From positions 1 through 44,325 of the forward strand of contig DASZMN010000116.1 in assembly GCA_035551835.1 (NCBI GenBank): a stretch of 44,325 bases of DNA, in the 5' to 3' direction. Positions 17,313 to 24,365 of the stretch are shown in pieces. Origin of the DNA: Bog-473 sp035551835. GTDB lineage: Bacteria > Actinomycetota > Acidimicrobiia > Acidimicrobiales > RAAP-2. Positions within the stretch are counted from its first letter, which is position 1, and the number at the start of each line of letters is the position of its first letter. The notes below the pieces were generated by a model. That model was not told the origin of the DNA. It did no database searches and was given only the letters and a program-made list of their open reading frames with translations. The position numbers were made by a program, and so were the translations under genes.

Positions 17313-17956
17313 CAGGAGATTGTGACTGCTACCACTCCCTGGCTCAGGTCGGCGATCTGTGAGAAGCCCTCGGGCGAGAGGTCGACCACCCGCGGGTAGC
17401 CCGCACTCTCGCGGTCGTCGACCGTGCAGACGGTCGACGCACCCGTCGCGTTGTTCACGACGGTCAACACGGTGCCGAAGGGCAATGTCGGGCTCGCGCA
17501 CATGCCGGACGGCGCGGCGGCGTACCATGTCGCGTCGCCCACCTCGCTGTTCGCCGCGACGGGCGGCGCGGTCGTTGTGGTCGTCGGGGGCAACGTGGTG
17601 GTCGTCACGGGTGCCGCCAACGTGGTGCGCGTCACGGGCGCGACCGTTGTGGTCGTCACCGGTGGCGCCGTCGTGGTCGTCGAACTCGACGCGTGATAGG
17701 CGACGAGGTGCGACGGCAGATCGACGGTGTCGAGATGCGACGCCGGGTACACCACGGTCTTGTCTGTCGGATGCACGCCACGCGCCGCGGCCTCAGACCG
17801 CGACGCATGCGCCGCATTGCTATGTAACAGCAGGAGAGGCGCGCCGAAGAGCGCACCGCAAATAACTGCGGCCACGCCGAGGCGCCTCCCTCCAGTGCTC
17901 TGGTTCCGCAGGGCTCCACCCTTCTCCGGGGACACAGTGCACCCGCGCCGACACAC
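17309..17956 (-). CDS. Exported RlpA-like double-psi beta-barrel protein with Thr-rich linker
   Basis: 215-aa secreted or anchored wall protein. A basic N-terminus precedes one hydrophobic segment (~27-47, LGVAAVICGALFGAPLLLL) ending near a possible AHA cleavage site. Residues ~90-132 form a low-complexity Thr/Pro/Val linker of repeated TTTT blocks. The C-terminal ~75 residues match the RlpA-like DPBB fold (VGDATWYAAAPSGMCASPTL, FGTVLTVVNNATG, CTVDDRESAGYPRVVDLSP). This is the position where actinobacteria usually carry rpfB (between tatD and rsmA); here the G5 and transglycosylase domains are absent. Start GTG at 17956; a GTG seven codons later is an alternative. Peptidoglycan remodelling or binding is inferred. 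Confidence 0.78.
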   Translation of the reverse strand: MCRRGCTVSPEKGGALRNQSTGGRRLGVAAVICGALFGAPLLLLHSNAAHASRSEAAARGVHPTDKTVVYPASHLDTVDLPSHLVAYHASSSTTTTAPPVTTTTVAPVTRTTLAAPVTTTTLPPTTTTTAPPVAANSEVGDATWYAAAPSGMCASPTLPFGTVLTVVNNATGASTVCTVDDRESAGYPRVVDLSPEGFSQIADLSQGVVAVTISW

Positions 17957-17977
17957 GGGTGGCGAGGGGTTTTGAGA

Positions 17978-18007
17978 AAGTTAGATAACCAATCGTGAGC
18001 TGTGCAA
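17978..18007 (-). promoter_or_regulatory. Promoter of the RlpA-like/rsmA/ispE operon
   Basis: A -35-like TTGCAC (18002-18007) and a -10 TAACTT (17978-17983) are separated by 18 bp on the minus strand. They point at the GTG at 17956, about 20 nt downstream. The surrounding ~170 bp is unusually AT-rich for this window. Confidence 0.5.
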
Positions 18008-18044
18008 ACCGAAAAACCCGAAGAAACTTTTTGGCGCTTATTTC

Positions 18045-18094
18045 CCCAGGTCACGAACGTATGGCGCGTGATATTTCGGTGAACTCCCAGGTCA
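18045..18094. repeat. Pair of 9-bp direct repeats, 41 bp apart
   Basis: CCCAGGTCA occurs at 18045-18053 and again at 18086-18094, start to start 41 bp (about four helical turns), just upstream of the RlpA-like promoter. A near copy (TCCTGGTCA, 18128) forms part of the tatD terminator. A short GCCC-TTTT-GGGC hairpin lies at 18098-18109. These may be binding sites for an activator; no regulator is identified. Confidence 0.35.
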
Positions 18095-18127
18095 GATGCC
18101 CTTTTGGGCCAAATTCAAGGTGAAAAT

Positions 18128-18167
18128 TCCTGGTCAGAAGGTTCTCGTATTACGCACAGAACCAGGA
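18128..18167 (-). terminator. Terminator after tatD
   Basis: Three nt beyond the tatD stop, TCCTGGT (18128-18134) is complementary to ACCAGGA (18161-18167). An inner GGTTCT/AGAACC pair (18140-18145 and 18158-18163) competes for or extends the stem. On the minus strand the hairpin is followed by ATTTT, the layout of an intrinsic terminator for the metG-tatD transcript. Confidence 0.6.
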
Positions 18168-18170
18168 GAA

Positions 18171-18995
18171 TTAGCTGCCTGTGGAAAACACCATTGCTGT
18201 GGACAGAGCGGTGCGCTCTCTCACCTCGTCGACGGTGCACCCCTTCACCGCCGCAACGGCCTCGCCGACCAACGGCACGTACGACGGCTCGTTCGTGCGG
18301 CCGCGATGCGGCACGGGCGCGAGGAAGGGGCTGTCGGTCTCCACGAGCAACCGCTCGAGCGGACAGCGCGCCGCGGCCGCGCGCACGTCGGTCGCGTTCT
18401 TGAACGTGATGATGCCGCTGAATGACACGAACATGCCGGCGCGCAAGCAGCGGTCGACCTCGTCCGGCCCGCCGGTGAAGCAGTGCAGCACCGTGCGCTC
18501 GGGTAAGCCTTCGGTCTCGAGGACGTCGAACAGATCGTCCCATGCGTCACGCGCGTGGATGACCAGCGCGAGAGCGTGCGCGTGCGCGAGTGCGATCTGG
18601 GCGGCGAACGCGCCGCGCTGCGCGTCGCGCGGCGAGTGCTCGTAGTGGTAGTCCAGTCCGCACTCGCCCACCGCGACGACCGCACCGTCGCTCGCGTGCA
18701 CCGCGCGATCCAGGAGCGCCGCCACCTCGTCGACGCCCTCCCTCGCCTCGTGCGGGTGGAGGCCGATCGAGGCCCAGGCCCGCGGCGCCGCCCCTCGTCG
18801 CTCGGTCGTGCGTGCCAGCTCGAGCGCCTGCTGCGAGGTCGCCGCCCCCGTCCCGATGCAGATCAGTCGGTCGACCCCCGCCCCCGCAGCCCGGGCCAGC
18901 ACCGGCCCGGCGTCGGCCGGGCCCGGCGCCTCCGATGCGGCTCCGACCAGGTATTCCTCCTGGACATGGCAGTGCGAGTCGAACCAGCCCAACAC
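18171..18995 (-). CDS. tatD: TatD-family metal-dependent DNase
   Basis: TIM-barrel metal-dependent deoxyribonuclease/hydrolase; 274 aa. Ligand motifs are WFDSHCHVQE at the N-terminus, SIGLHPHEARE, the Glu in AVGECGLDYHYEHSP, LVIHARDAWDDL, VLHCFTGG and the final Asp in LLVETDSPFLAPVPHRG. A GTG at 18995 begins translation one base after the metG stop; the frame is open further upstream inside metG but those residues are not family-like. The metG-tatD pair is a classic actinobacterial operon. A terminator follows immediately. Confidence 0.94.
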   Translation of the reverse strand: MLGWFDSHCHVQEEYLVGAASEAPGPADAGPVLARAAGAGVDRLICIGTGAATSQQALELARTTERRGAAPRAWASIGLHPHEAREGVDEVAALLDRAVHASDGAVVAVGECGLDYHYEHSPRDAQRGAFAAQIALAHAHALALVIHARDAWDDLFDVLETEGLPERTVLHCFTGGPDEVDRCLRAGMFVSFSGIITFKNATDVRAAAARCPLERLLVETDSPFLAPVPHRGRTNEPSYVPLVGEAVAAVKGCTVDEVRERTALSTAMVFSTGS

Positions 18996-18996
18996 G

Positions 18997-20550
18997 TCAG
19001 GCCTTGCGCCGCGGGAAGAGCGGATCGCCCTTGACGACGGCGACACCGCCCGGGTAGCCGCCCCACGACGCCGCCCCGGGGAGCTTGGTCGCACCCGGGT
19101 CGCCCGACAATCCGATGCGACGCCACACCTCGGCCGCGGTCGACGGCATGGCCGGCGCGACCAGGATCGCCACGATGCGCAGCACCTCGAGCGCGTCGCC
19201 GAGGACGGCTTCGACGGCCGGTCCGGGGTCCATCTTCCACGGCTCGGCCGCCTCGAGCTCCGCGTTGGCCGAGCCGATCAGCCGCCACGTCTCCTCCAGC
19301 GCCTCCTGCGGAGCCCAGCGCGCCCACGCGCTCGTCACCGTGTCGAGGACCGCCGCCGTCACTGACGCCAGGGGGCTCGACGCGCTGGGAGCGGGGCCGA
19401 TGCCCTCGCATTTCGAGTGCACGACGGTCGTGACCCGGGAGACCAGGTTGCCGAGATTGTTGGCCAGGTCCGCGTTGTAGCGCGCCACGATGCCCTCGTA
19501 CGAGAAATCGCCGTCTCCACCGAGTGCGACGTCACGCAACAGGTGGTACCGCAACGGGTCGACGCCGAAGTCCTCCGCCAGCGCGAGAGGCGAGACGTCG
19601 GTGATGTTGAGCGCCTTGGCGTCCGCGCCCGAACCGGCCACACCGGTCGCGATCATCGTCTTGCCCAACTTTTGCCCACCCATGAGCAGGTAGCCGTGCA
19701 CGAAGATCTCCGCCGGCGGCTCGATGCCCGCCGCCATGCACATGGCCGGCCACCACACGCAGTGGAACTTCAAGATGTCCTTGCCAATCAGGTGGTGGGC
19801 CGCGCCCCAGCGGGCCTTGAACGTGTCCTCGTCCGCACCGAAGCCGGCGACCGTGAGGTAGTTGATGAGCGCGTCGTACCACACATAGAACACGTGCCCG
19901 CTGTCCCAAGGCACCGGCACGCCCCACGAGAACGAGGTGCGCGTGATGGAGACGTCGCGCAGGCCCCCTCGGATGAACCCGAGGGCCTCGTTCCGCTTGG
20001 AGACAGGACGGACGAAGTCGGGATGCGCGTCGTAGTAGTCGAGGAGACGTTGCTCGAACTCGCTCAGCCTGAAGAAGTAGTTGTCCTCTTGCATCTCGAT
20101 CACCGGGCGGCCGTGCACGGGGCACTTGCCGTCGATGAGCTGCTCTTCGGTGTAGTAGTCCTCGCAGGACACGCAGTACAGGCCCGAGTAGGCACCCATC
20201 GTGATGAACCCGTTGTCGTGGATCCGCTGCAGGAACGCCTGCACCACCTGGTAGTGCCGGGGCTCCGTCGTGCGGATGAAGTCGTCATACGAGATGTCCA
20301 GCGCCCGCCAGGCCTCGACAAAGCGCTCCGAGGTGCGGTCCGTCCACTCCTTGGGCGTCATGTCGTTGGCCTCGGCGGCTTCGACAATCTTTGCCCCGTG
20401 CTCGTCCGTACCGGTCATGAACCACACGTCGTCCCCGAGCAGACGGTGCCAGCGCGCGAGCGCATCGGCATTCACCGTCGTGTACGCCGTGCCCACGTGC
20501 GGCGCGTCGTTGACGTAGTAGATGGGGGTGGTCAGGTAATAGGGCGGCAC
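18997..20550 (-). CDS. metG: Methionyl-tRNA synthetase with altered HIGH and KMSKS signatures
   Basis: Charges tRNA-Met; 517 aa, the short form without the C-terminal EMAP-like domain. Start region PPYYLTTPIYYVNDAPHVGT and class-I core DDVWFMTGTDEHG are clear. The zinc knuckle is CVSCEDYYTEEQ ... CPVHG. Anticodon-binding helices include YNADLANNLGNLVSRV and WRLIGSANAELEAAEPWKM. Two catalytic signatures deviate: HIGH reads HVGT, and KMSKS reads KLGKT, followed by about 15 extra residues before LNITDVSPLALAEDFGVD. The GTG at 20550 has TACGCT 7 nt upstream. It is the only MetRS in the window and appears otherwise intact. Confidence 0.94.
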   Translation of the reverse strand: MPPYYLTTPIYYVNDAPHVGTAYTTVNADALARWHRLLGDDVWFMTGTDEHGAKIVEAAEANDMTPKEWTDRTSERFVEAWRALDISYDDFIRTTEPRHYQVVQAFLQRIHDNGFITMGAYSGLYCVSCEDYYTEEQLIDGKCPVHGRPVIEMQEDNYFFRLSEFEQRLLDYYDAHPDFVRPVSKRNEALGFIRGGLRDVSITRTSFSWGVPVPWDSGHVFYVWYDALINYLTVAGFGADEDTFKARWGAAHHLIGKDILKFHCVWWPAMCMAAGIEPPAEIFVHGYLLMGGQKLGKTMIATGVAGSGADAKALNITDVSPLALAEDFGVDPLRYHLLRDVALGGDGDFSYEGIVARYNADLANNLGNLVSRVTTVVHSKCEGIGPAPSASSPLASVTAAVLDTVTSAWARWAPQEALEETWRLIGSANAELEAAEPWKMDPGPAVEAVLGDALEVLRIVAILVAPAMPSTAAEVWRRIGLSGDPGATKLPGAASWGGYPGGVAVVKGDPLFPRRKA

Positions 20551-20557
20551 CGCCGGT

Positions 20558-20563
20558 AGCGTA
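20558..20563 (-). promoter_or_regulatory. Probable leaderless -10 box of metG
   Basis: TACGCT on the minus strand ends 7 nt before the metG GTG. The preceding 20 bp contains a tandem GCGCGCCCGG repeat; rsmI ends 50 nt upstream, so metG may be transcribed on its own. Confidence 0.5.
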
Positions 20564-20599
20564 CCGGCGCGCCCGGGCGCGCCCGGGCGCAGCCGGACG

Positions 20600-21502
20600 T
20601 CAGGGAGCGGCGTCGCCACCGGCGCGGACGCGCAGCGTCGCCTCGTAGGCGCGTCGTTTCGGGATCCCGAGGGTCGCGGCGACACGCGCGGCCACCTGCC
20701 GCGGCCCCGCTTCGGGCTCGGCGGCGAGCACCGCGCCAACGGCCGCCTCCACCTCGCGCTCTTCGGGTGGCCCGCCGGGTGGAGCACCACCAACGACGAT
20801 CACGACCTCACCGCGCGCCGGATCCGACGCGAACGTCTCGGCCGCCCTGGCCGCCGGGCCACGCCAGACCTGCTCGTGCACCTTCGTCAGCTCGCGGACA
20901 ACGGCCACCGGCCGCTCGGAGTCCAGGGCGGCCAGGTCGGCCAGCGTGCCCGCCAGGCGGCCCGGCGCCTCCAACACGACGCCGGTCCGCTCGTCGGCCA
21001 TCAGCGCAGCGATGCGCCGCCGGCGCTCGCTGCCCTTGCGGGGCAGGAATCCCTCCACACCGAAGCGCTCGGTGGGCAGCCCGCTCACCACCAGCGCGCC
21101 GATCACCGAGGAGGCGCCGGGGACCGTGGTCACCGTCTCGCCGGTGGCGGCCAGCTGTGCGGCGAGCCACGCGCCGGGGTCCGAGATGCCCGGGGTCCCG
21201 GCGTCGCTGACCACGGCCACCGTCCCACCTGCCCCCACGCACGCGGCCACGCGCCCCAGCCGCTCGCGCTCGTTGTGACCGTGCAGGGAGAGCAGACGGT
21301 TCCCGGCGCGGATCCCGCACGCGGAGAGCAGCGCACGGGTGCGGCGCGTGTCCTCACAGCAGATCAGGTCGGCCGCCGCCAACACGGCCTGCGCCCGGGG
21401 CGAGAGGTCCCCGAGATTCCCGATCGGCGTGGCCACGAGGACCAGCTCGCCACGCCCGGCCGGGCTCACCGCCGGCCGCGCCGGGCGCCCTGCGCCGCTC
21501 AC
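20600..21502 (-). CDS. rsmI: 16S rRNA (cytidine-2'-O)-methyltransferase RsmI
   Basis: SAM-dependent methyltransferase of the tetrapyrrole-methylase fold that 2'-O-methylates C1402 of 16S rRNA. Motifs: LVLVATPIGNLGDLSPRAQ, CCEDTRRTRALLSACGI, LLSLHGHNERER, the signature VAVVSDAGTPGISDPG, PGASSVIGALVVSGLP and GFLPRKGSERRRR. A C-terminal helical region ends GIPKRRAYEATLRV. The GTG at 21502 overlaps the DUF192 stop by 4 nt (GTGA) and gives 300 aa, near the usual 280; a GTG 11 codons later would also keep the core. Confidence 0.93.
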   Translation of the reverse strand: MSGAGRPARPAVSPAGRGELVLVATPIGNLGDLSPRAQAVLAAADLICCEDTRRTRALLSACGIRAGNRLLSLHGHNERERLGRVAACVGAGGTVAVVSDAGTPGISDPGAWLAAQLAATGETVTTVPGASSVIGALVVSGLPTERFGVEGFLPRKGSERRRRIAALMADERTGVVLEAPGRLAGTLADLAALDSERPVAVVRELTKVHEQVWRGPAARAAETFASDPARGEVVIVVGGAPPGGPPEEREVEAAVGAVLAAEPEAGPRQVAARVAATLGIPKRRAYEATLRVRAGGDAAP

Positions 21503-21840
21503 TCGGCCTCGCGCACCTCGAGCTGGTCGCCGACGCGGACACCCCAACGCTCGAGCGAGCCCGCCTCGGCCTCCACGACGCTGCGGGCGGCGGGCCCGCC
21601 CAGCGCCACGCGCCACGGCTTGAGGCGCGCCACCCGCAGGACGGTGAGGTCCGCCGAGAGGAACGCGACGTCGAGTGGGAATCCGACCCCGACGGTGTGC
21701 ACGGTGCGGGTGCCGTCGAGATGCAGGGCGCCGTCACACCCGACCCGCCCGCGCAGGCCATGGCGGCGCTCCGCGGCCGACTCCGCCATCTCCAACGCGC
21801 ACACCACGTCGCCGTCACGGAGGAGCCAACCGGACCGCAC
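21499..21840 (-). CDS. DUF192 family protein
   Basis: Small 113-aa DUF192 protein of unknown function. Typical features are ALEMAESAAERRHGLRGR (usually xxA-T-xERxxGLMxR), TVHTVGVGFPLDVAFLSADL, VARLKPWRVA, and AARSVVEAEAGSLERWGVRV ahead of a final G(D)xL strand. Start is GTG at 21840, 8 nt after TAGCCT. It overlaps rsmI by 4 nt, so it heads a two-gene operon divergent from bL37. Confidence 0.85.
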   Translation of the reverse strand: MRSGWLLRDGDVVCALEMAESAAERRHGLRGRVGCDGALHLDGTRTVHTVGVGFPLDVAFLSADLTVLRVARLKPWRVALGGPAARSVVEAEAGSLERWGVRVGDQLEVREAE

Positions 21841-21848
21841 GGACCCGG

Positions 21849-21854
21849 AGGCTA
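21849..21854 (-). promoter_or_regulatory. Probable leaderless -10 box of the DUF192-rsmI operon
   Basis: TAGCCT on the minus strand lies 8 nt before the DUF192 GTG. It is 24 bp from, and divergent to, the bL37 -10 box. Confidence 0.5.
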
Positions 21855-21878
21855 CCGGAACAACCCCGGTAGTCCGGC

Positions 21879-21884
21879 TAGGCT
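21879..21884 (+). promoter_or_regulatory. -10 box of the bL37 gene
   Basis: TAGGCT (TAnnnT) lies 9 nt before the bL37 ATG, in the context GCTAGGCTGTCGCG, closely matching the bS22 promoter (GCTAGCCTGCCGCA). Confidence 0.5.
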
Positions 21885-21893
21885 GTCGCGCTT

Positions 21894-21977
21894 ATGTCAA
21901 AACGAACCGTCAAGCGCAAGCTCCGGACGAAGAAGAAGGCGAATCACGGCAAGAAGCCGAACTGCGGGCGCGGCTGA
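21894..21977 (+). CDS. Large ribosomal protein bL37-like mini-protein, 27 aa
   Basis: 27-residue basic protein: MSKRTVKRKLRTKKKANHGK followed by KPNCGRG. The ANHGK(K/R)PN motif preceded by a Lys/Arg-rich helix is the hallmark of actinobacterial bL37, a 24-residue protein seen in mycobacterial large ribosomal subunits. There is no room for a normal leader: a TAGGCT box ends 9 nt before the ATG. It differs from mycobacterial bL37 in its C-terminal CGRG. It is too short for most gene finders, but codon structure, promoter and motif all agree. Ribosomal incorporation is inference. Confidence 0.85.
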   Translation: MSKRTVKRKLRTKKKANHGKKPNCGRG

Positions 21978-22039
21978 GTCAGAGCCGGGCCGCCGGGCCG
22001 CCGGGCGACCTGCCCGCTGCCCACCGACCGCCAGGCGCC

Positions 22040-22900
22040 TCAGCGTCCAGTCCACGCCACACCGCGCGCGGCCAGCAGCCCGCACAACGCGGTCGGCACG
22101 TCCGAGATGATCCCGTCGACCCCCAGATCGAGCAGTCGCTCCATCGACTCGATGTCGTTGACGGTCCACACGTGGACCGCCTTGCCGGCCGCATGCGCGG
22201 CCGCCACGAACCGCCCGTCCACCACCACCAGGTCCCCCTGCCGTTCGGGGACCTGATAGGCGACCGCCGCGATGTCGGGCAACGGCTCGCCCGCCTGCAC
22301 CGCTCGCCAGGCCTCCGCCGTTGCCATCGTTCCCGCCGAGGTCGCCACGCCCGGCGCGAAGCCAGCGAAGGCGTCGGTCGCCGGGTCGAGGAACGACGCC
22401 ACGATCACGTCGTCGGTCCGCTCGTACTCGGCCAGCAGGCGCGCCAGCGTCTCCTCGTACGCCGCGACCACCGGCGCCGTCTGCTTGATGTCCAGGTTCA
22501 GCACCACGCCGGGAAAGCGCTCGAGAACCTCACGCAGCGTGGCGATGCCGAACGCCGGGTCCCCCGGCGCCCGCCCGCGGAAGGGGTACGCCTCGGCCGG
22601 CCGGCCCGGTGTCACGTCGGCGCCGGGGATCCACCAGTACGAGAAGTCCATCTCGCGCAACTCGGCCAAGGTGAAGGACGCGATCGTGCCACTCCCTTCG
22701 GTGGTGCGGTCGACCGTGGCGTCGTGGCACACCACGAGCTCGCCGTCGGAGGTGGCGTGGACGTCGAGCTCGATCGCCGTCGCCCCTGCCGCCAGCGCGT
22801 GCTCAATCGCATGCACCGTCGACGACGGTGACTCCCACGCCCCTCCCTGGTGCGCGTAGGCGATCACCCGGCGCTCCTGCCACCCCGACCCCTCGCTCAC
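22040..22900 (-). CDS. Glycerophosphodiester phosphodiesterase
   Basis: TIM-barrel GDPD-family enzyme, cytosolic by sequence (no signal peptide), hydrolysing glycerophosphodiesters to glycerol-3-phosphate and an alcohol. Key motifs: AYAHQGGAWESPSSTVHA (family HRGxxxxxPENT), AIELDVHATSDGELVVCHDA, VVLNLDIKQTA and the C-terminal VHVWTVNDIESMERLLDLGV with DGIISDVP. Note Gln instead of the usual Arg in HRG. Start is ambiguous: GTG 22900 has TACGGT 7 nt upstream (leaderless layout), while GTG 22867 has AGGAG six bases upstream. Monocistronic and divergent from the next operon. Confidence 0.88.
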   Translation of the reverse strand: MSEGSGWQERRVIAYAHQGGAWESPSSTVHAIEHALAAGATAIELDVHATSDGELVVCHDATVDRTTEGSGTIASFTLAELREMDFSYWWIPGADVTPGRPAEAYPFRGRAPGDPAFGIATLREVLERFPGVVLNLDIKQTAPVVAAYEETLARLLAEYERTDDVIVASFLDPATDAFAGFAPGVATSAGTMATAEAWRAVQAGEPLPDIAAVAYQVPERQGDLVVVDGRFVAAAHAAGKAVHVWTVNDIESMERLLDLGVDGIISDVPTALCGLLAARGVAWTGR

Positions 22901-22907
22901 CGCGCCG

Positions 22908-22913
22908 ACCGTA
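22908..22913 (-). promoter_or_regulatory. Possible leaderless -10 box of the GDPD gene
   Basis: TACGGT on the minus strand ends 7 nt before the GTG at 22900. It competes with a Shine-Dalgarno-led start at 22867. Confidence 0.4.
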
Positions 22914-22978
22914 ACAGCCGGCCTGTCCGGTCGGCGCGGCCGGTCGGGGGGCGAGCTGGACCACTGCGCCACGCCGCC

Positions 22979-22984
22979 TATCCT
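22979..22984 (+). promoter_or_regulatory. -10 box of the SCO1-lipoprotein operon
   Basis: TATCCT (TAnnnT) ends 8 nt before the GTG at 22993; leaderless layout. Confidence 0.5.
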
Positions 22985-22992
22985 CGACCGTC

Positions 22993-23616
22993 GTGCTCGA
23001 CCACCTGCTCGTCGACGTCATCAGCACCATGCGCGCCGCCTTCGACCGCGCGCTGCTCCAGCGCCAGGCGGTCGAGGAGCGCTTCCAGGTCGACGTCTTC
23101 CTGGGCGACGTGTCCTGGGAGACCTCCTACAGCCTGCCGGGCGAGGAGCAACCGCCGCGCGTGCGCGCCGACGTCTCGGTCGACTGGCCGACGTGGAGCC
23201 AGACCTCGTACCGCAGCTGGTCGATCGGCGAGCCCCCCGACGAGATGCCCGAGGTCGTCGTCGAGGTGGCGCTGCGGGTCCAGCGGATGGCCGAGGCGCC
23301 CGACACCGAGAAGGTGATGGCGGCGCTGCCCCTGACCGGCCCCCTCGGCGACCCCATGGACATGATCCGCACGGCGACCACGATCGAGCAAGTCCGCACC
23401 GACACCGACGCCGCCGGCGACGGCGGACCGGGCGGCACACGCTGGGCGGCCGAGGCCACCTACGAGGGCTCGGTCCGCTTCAGCGAGCACCAGCTCGAGG
23501 AGCCCGCGACCATCGCGCCGATCTTCGACGGCCTCACCCGCTGGATCGCCTCGACGCTCATCACCATGGCCGACCTGCCCTTCACCTTTCTGCCTCCCGG
23601 GGAGGACGACGACTGA
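22993..23616 (+). CDS. Conserved-looking protein of unknown function heading a SCO1 operon
   Basis: 207-aa soluble acidic protein with no signal peptide or membrane segment. It begins MLDHLLVDVISTMRAAFDRA; a beta-rich middle (VDVFLGDVSWETSYSLPGEE, RADVSVDWPTWSQTSYRSW, EVVVEVALRVQRM) repeats Trp/Tyr-rich strands. The C-terminal part has ATYEGSVRFSEHQLEEPA and ends with Asp residues. I do not recognise the family. Codon usage matches its neighbours and the stop overlaps the proposed CTG start of the SCO1-like gene, so it is cotranscribed with two exported lipoproteins. A role in the same redox or copper process is only a guess. Confidence 0.7.
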   Translation: MLDHLLVDVISTMRAAFDRALLQRQAVEERFQVDVFLGDVSWETSYSLPGEEQPPRVRADVSVDWPTWSQTSYRSWSIGEPPDEMPEVVVEVALRVQRMAEAPDTEKVMAALPLTGPLGDPMDMIRTATTIEQVRTDTDAAGDGGPGGTRWAAEATYEGSVRFSEHQLEEPATIAPIFDGLTRWIASTLITMADLPFTFLPPGEDDD

Positions 23617-24365
23617 GCCGTCCGTCGCCCCGCCGCGCCCTCGCCTTCGTACTCCTCGCCCTCGGCATCCTGGCGGTCGCCTGCGGCTCGGCCGCGCCCG
23701 CGGCGCCGCCGGCCGGCGAGGGACTCGTGTTCAACCGCCCCACGCCCCAGGGCGTGGCGCTCACCAACCAGCACGGCCAGCCCGTCACCCTGGCGTCGCT
23801 GCACGGCAAGGTCGTCGTGCTCGCGCCGTTCCTGTCGCTCTGCCAGGACGAGTGCCCGCTCATCACCGCGGCGTTCACCAGCCTGCAGCACGATGTGCGC
23901 GCCGCCGGGCTGTCCGATCGCGTGGCGTTCGTGGAGGCGACGGTCGATCCGGGTCGCGACAGCGTGGCGCGCCTCGCCGCGTACCAGAAGGAATTCGGGG
24001 CCGACTGGGACCTCTGGACGGGCACGCCGGCGCAGATCGCCGCGTTCTGGAAGCCCTTCGGCGTGGCCTACCAGATCGTGTCGGAGGAGCAGCCGGCCAA
24101 GATCGACTGGTTGACCGGCCACCCCCTCACCTACGACGTGGACCACACCGACGGCTACTTCCTCGTCGACGGCTCGGGTCGGGAGCGCTTCGTCGACGCC
24201 AGCGCGCCGAACATTCCGGGGCTGTCGCCCAAGCTCAAGGCGTTGCTCAACGTCGGCGGGCTCCACGACCTGGCCCACCCCCTCCCCACCAACTGGACGA
24301 CCGCGGACGCGCTGGGGGCGATCAGCTGGGTCCTCGGCACGAACGTGCCCGCCGCGGGCCAGTGA
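23613..24365 (+). CDS. SCO1/SenC/thioredoxin-fold lipoprotein, probably started at CTG
   Basis: Membrane-anchored SCO1-like protein (copper delivery to cytochrome oxidase or thiol redox). Starting at CTG 23613 gives a 250-aa precursor with n-region SRPSPRR, hydrophobic ALAFVLLALGILAVA and a lipobox Cys (LAVAC). The thioredoxin fold shows VVVLAPFLSLCQDECPLITA with CxxxC, FVEATVDPGRDSVARLAAYQ, and the third copper-ligand His in VDHTDGYFLVDGSG. No ATG, GTG or TTG lies near enough; CTG overlaps the previous stop (CTGA) and has GGGGAGG seven bases upstream. The next gene overlaps by 4 nt. The start call is inference; the family assignment is firm. Confidence 0.87.
   Translation: MSRPSPRRALAFVLLALGILAVACGSAAPAAPPAGEGLVFNRPTPQGVALTNQHGQPVTLASLHGKVVVLAPFLSLCQDECPLITAAFTSLQHDVRAAGLSDRVAFVEATVDPGRDSVARLAAYQKEFGADWDLWTGTPAQIAAFWKPFGVAYQIVSEEQPAKIDWLTGHPLTYDVDHTDGYFLVDGSGRERFVDASAPNIPGLSPKLKALLNVGGLHDLAHPLPTNWTTADALGAISWVLGTNVPAAGQ

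Noticed and set aside
17957..18127. c-di-AMP (ydaO-type) riboswitch upstream of the RlpA-like gene
   Set aside because: Expected by analogy with rpfB leaders, but I could not find the conserved GGG-ACCCA or GGGGTGAAT elements on the transcribed strand, and the mapped promoter leaves only a short leader.
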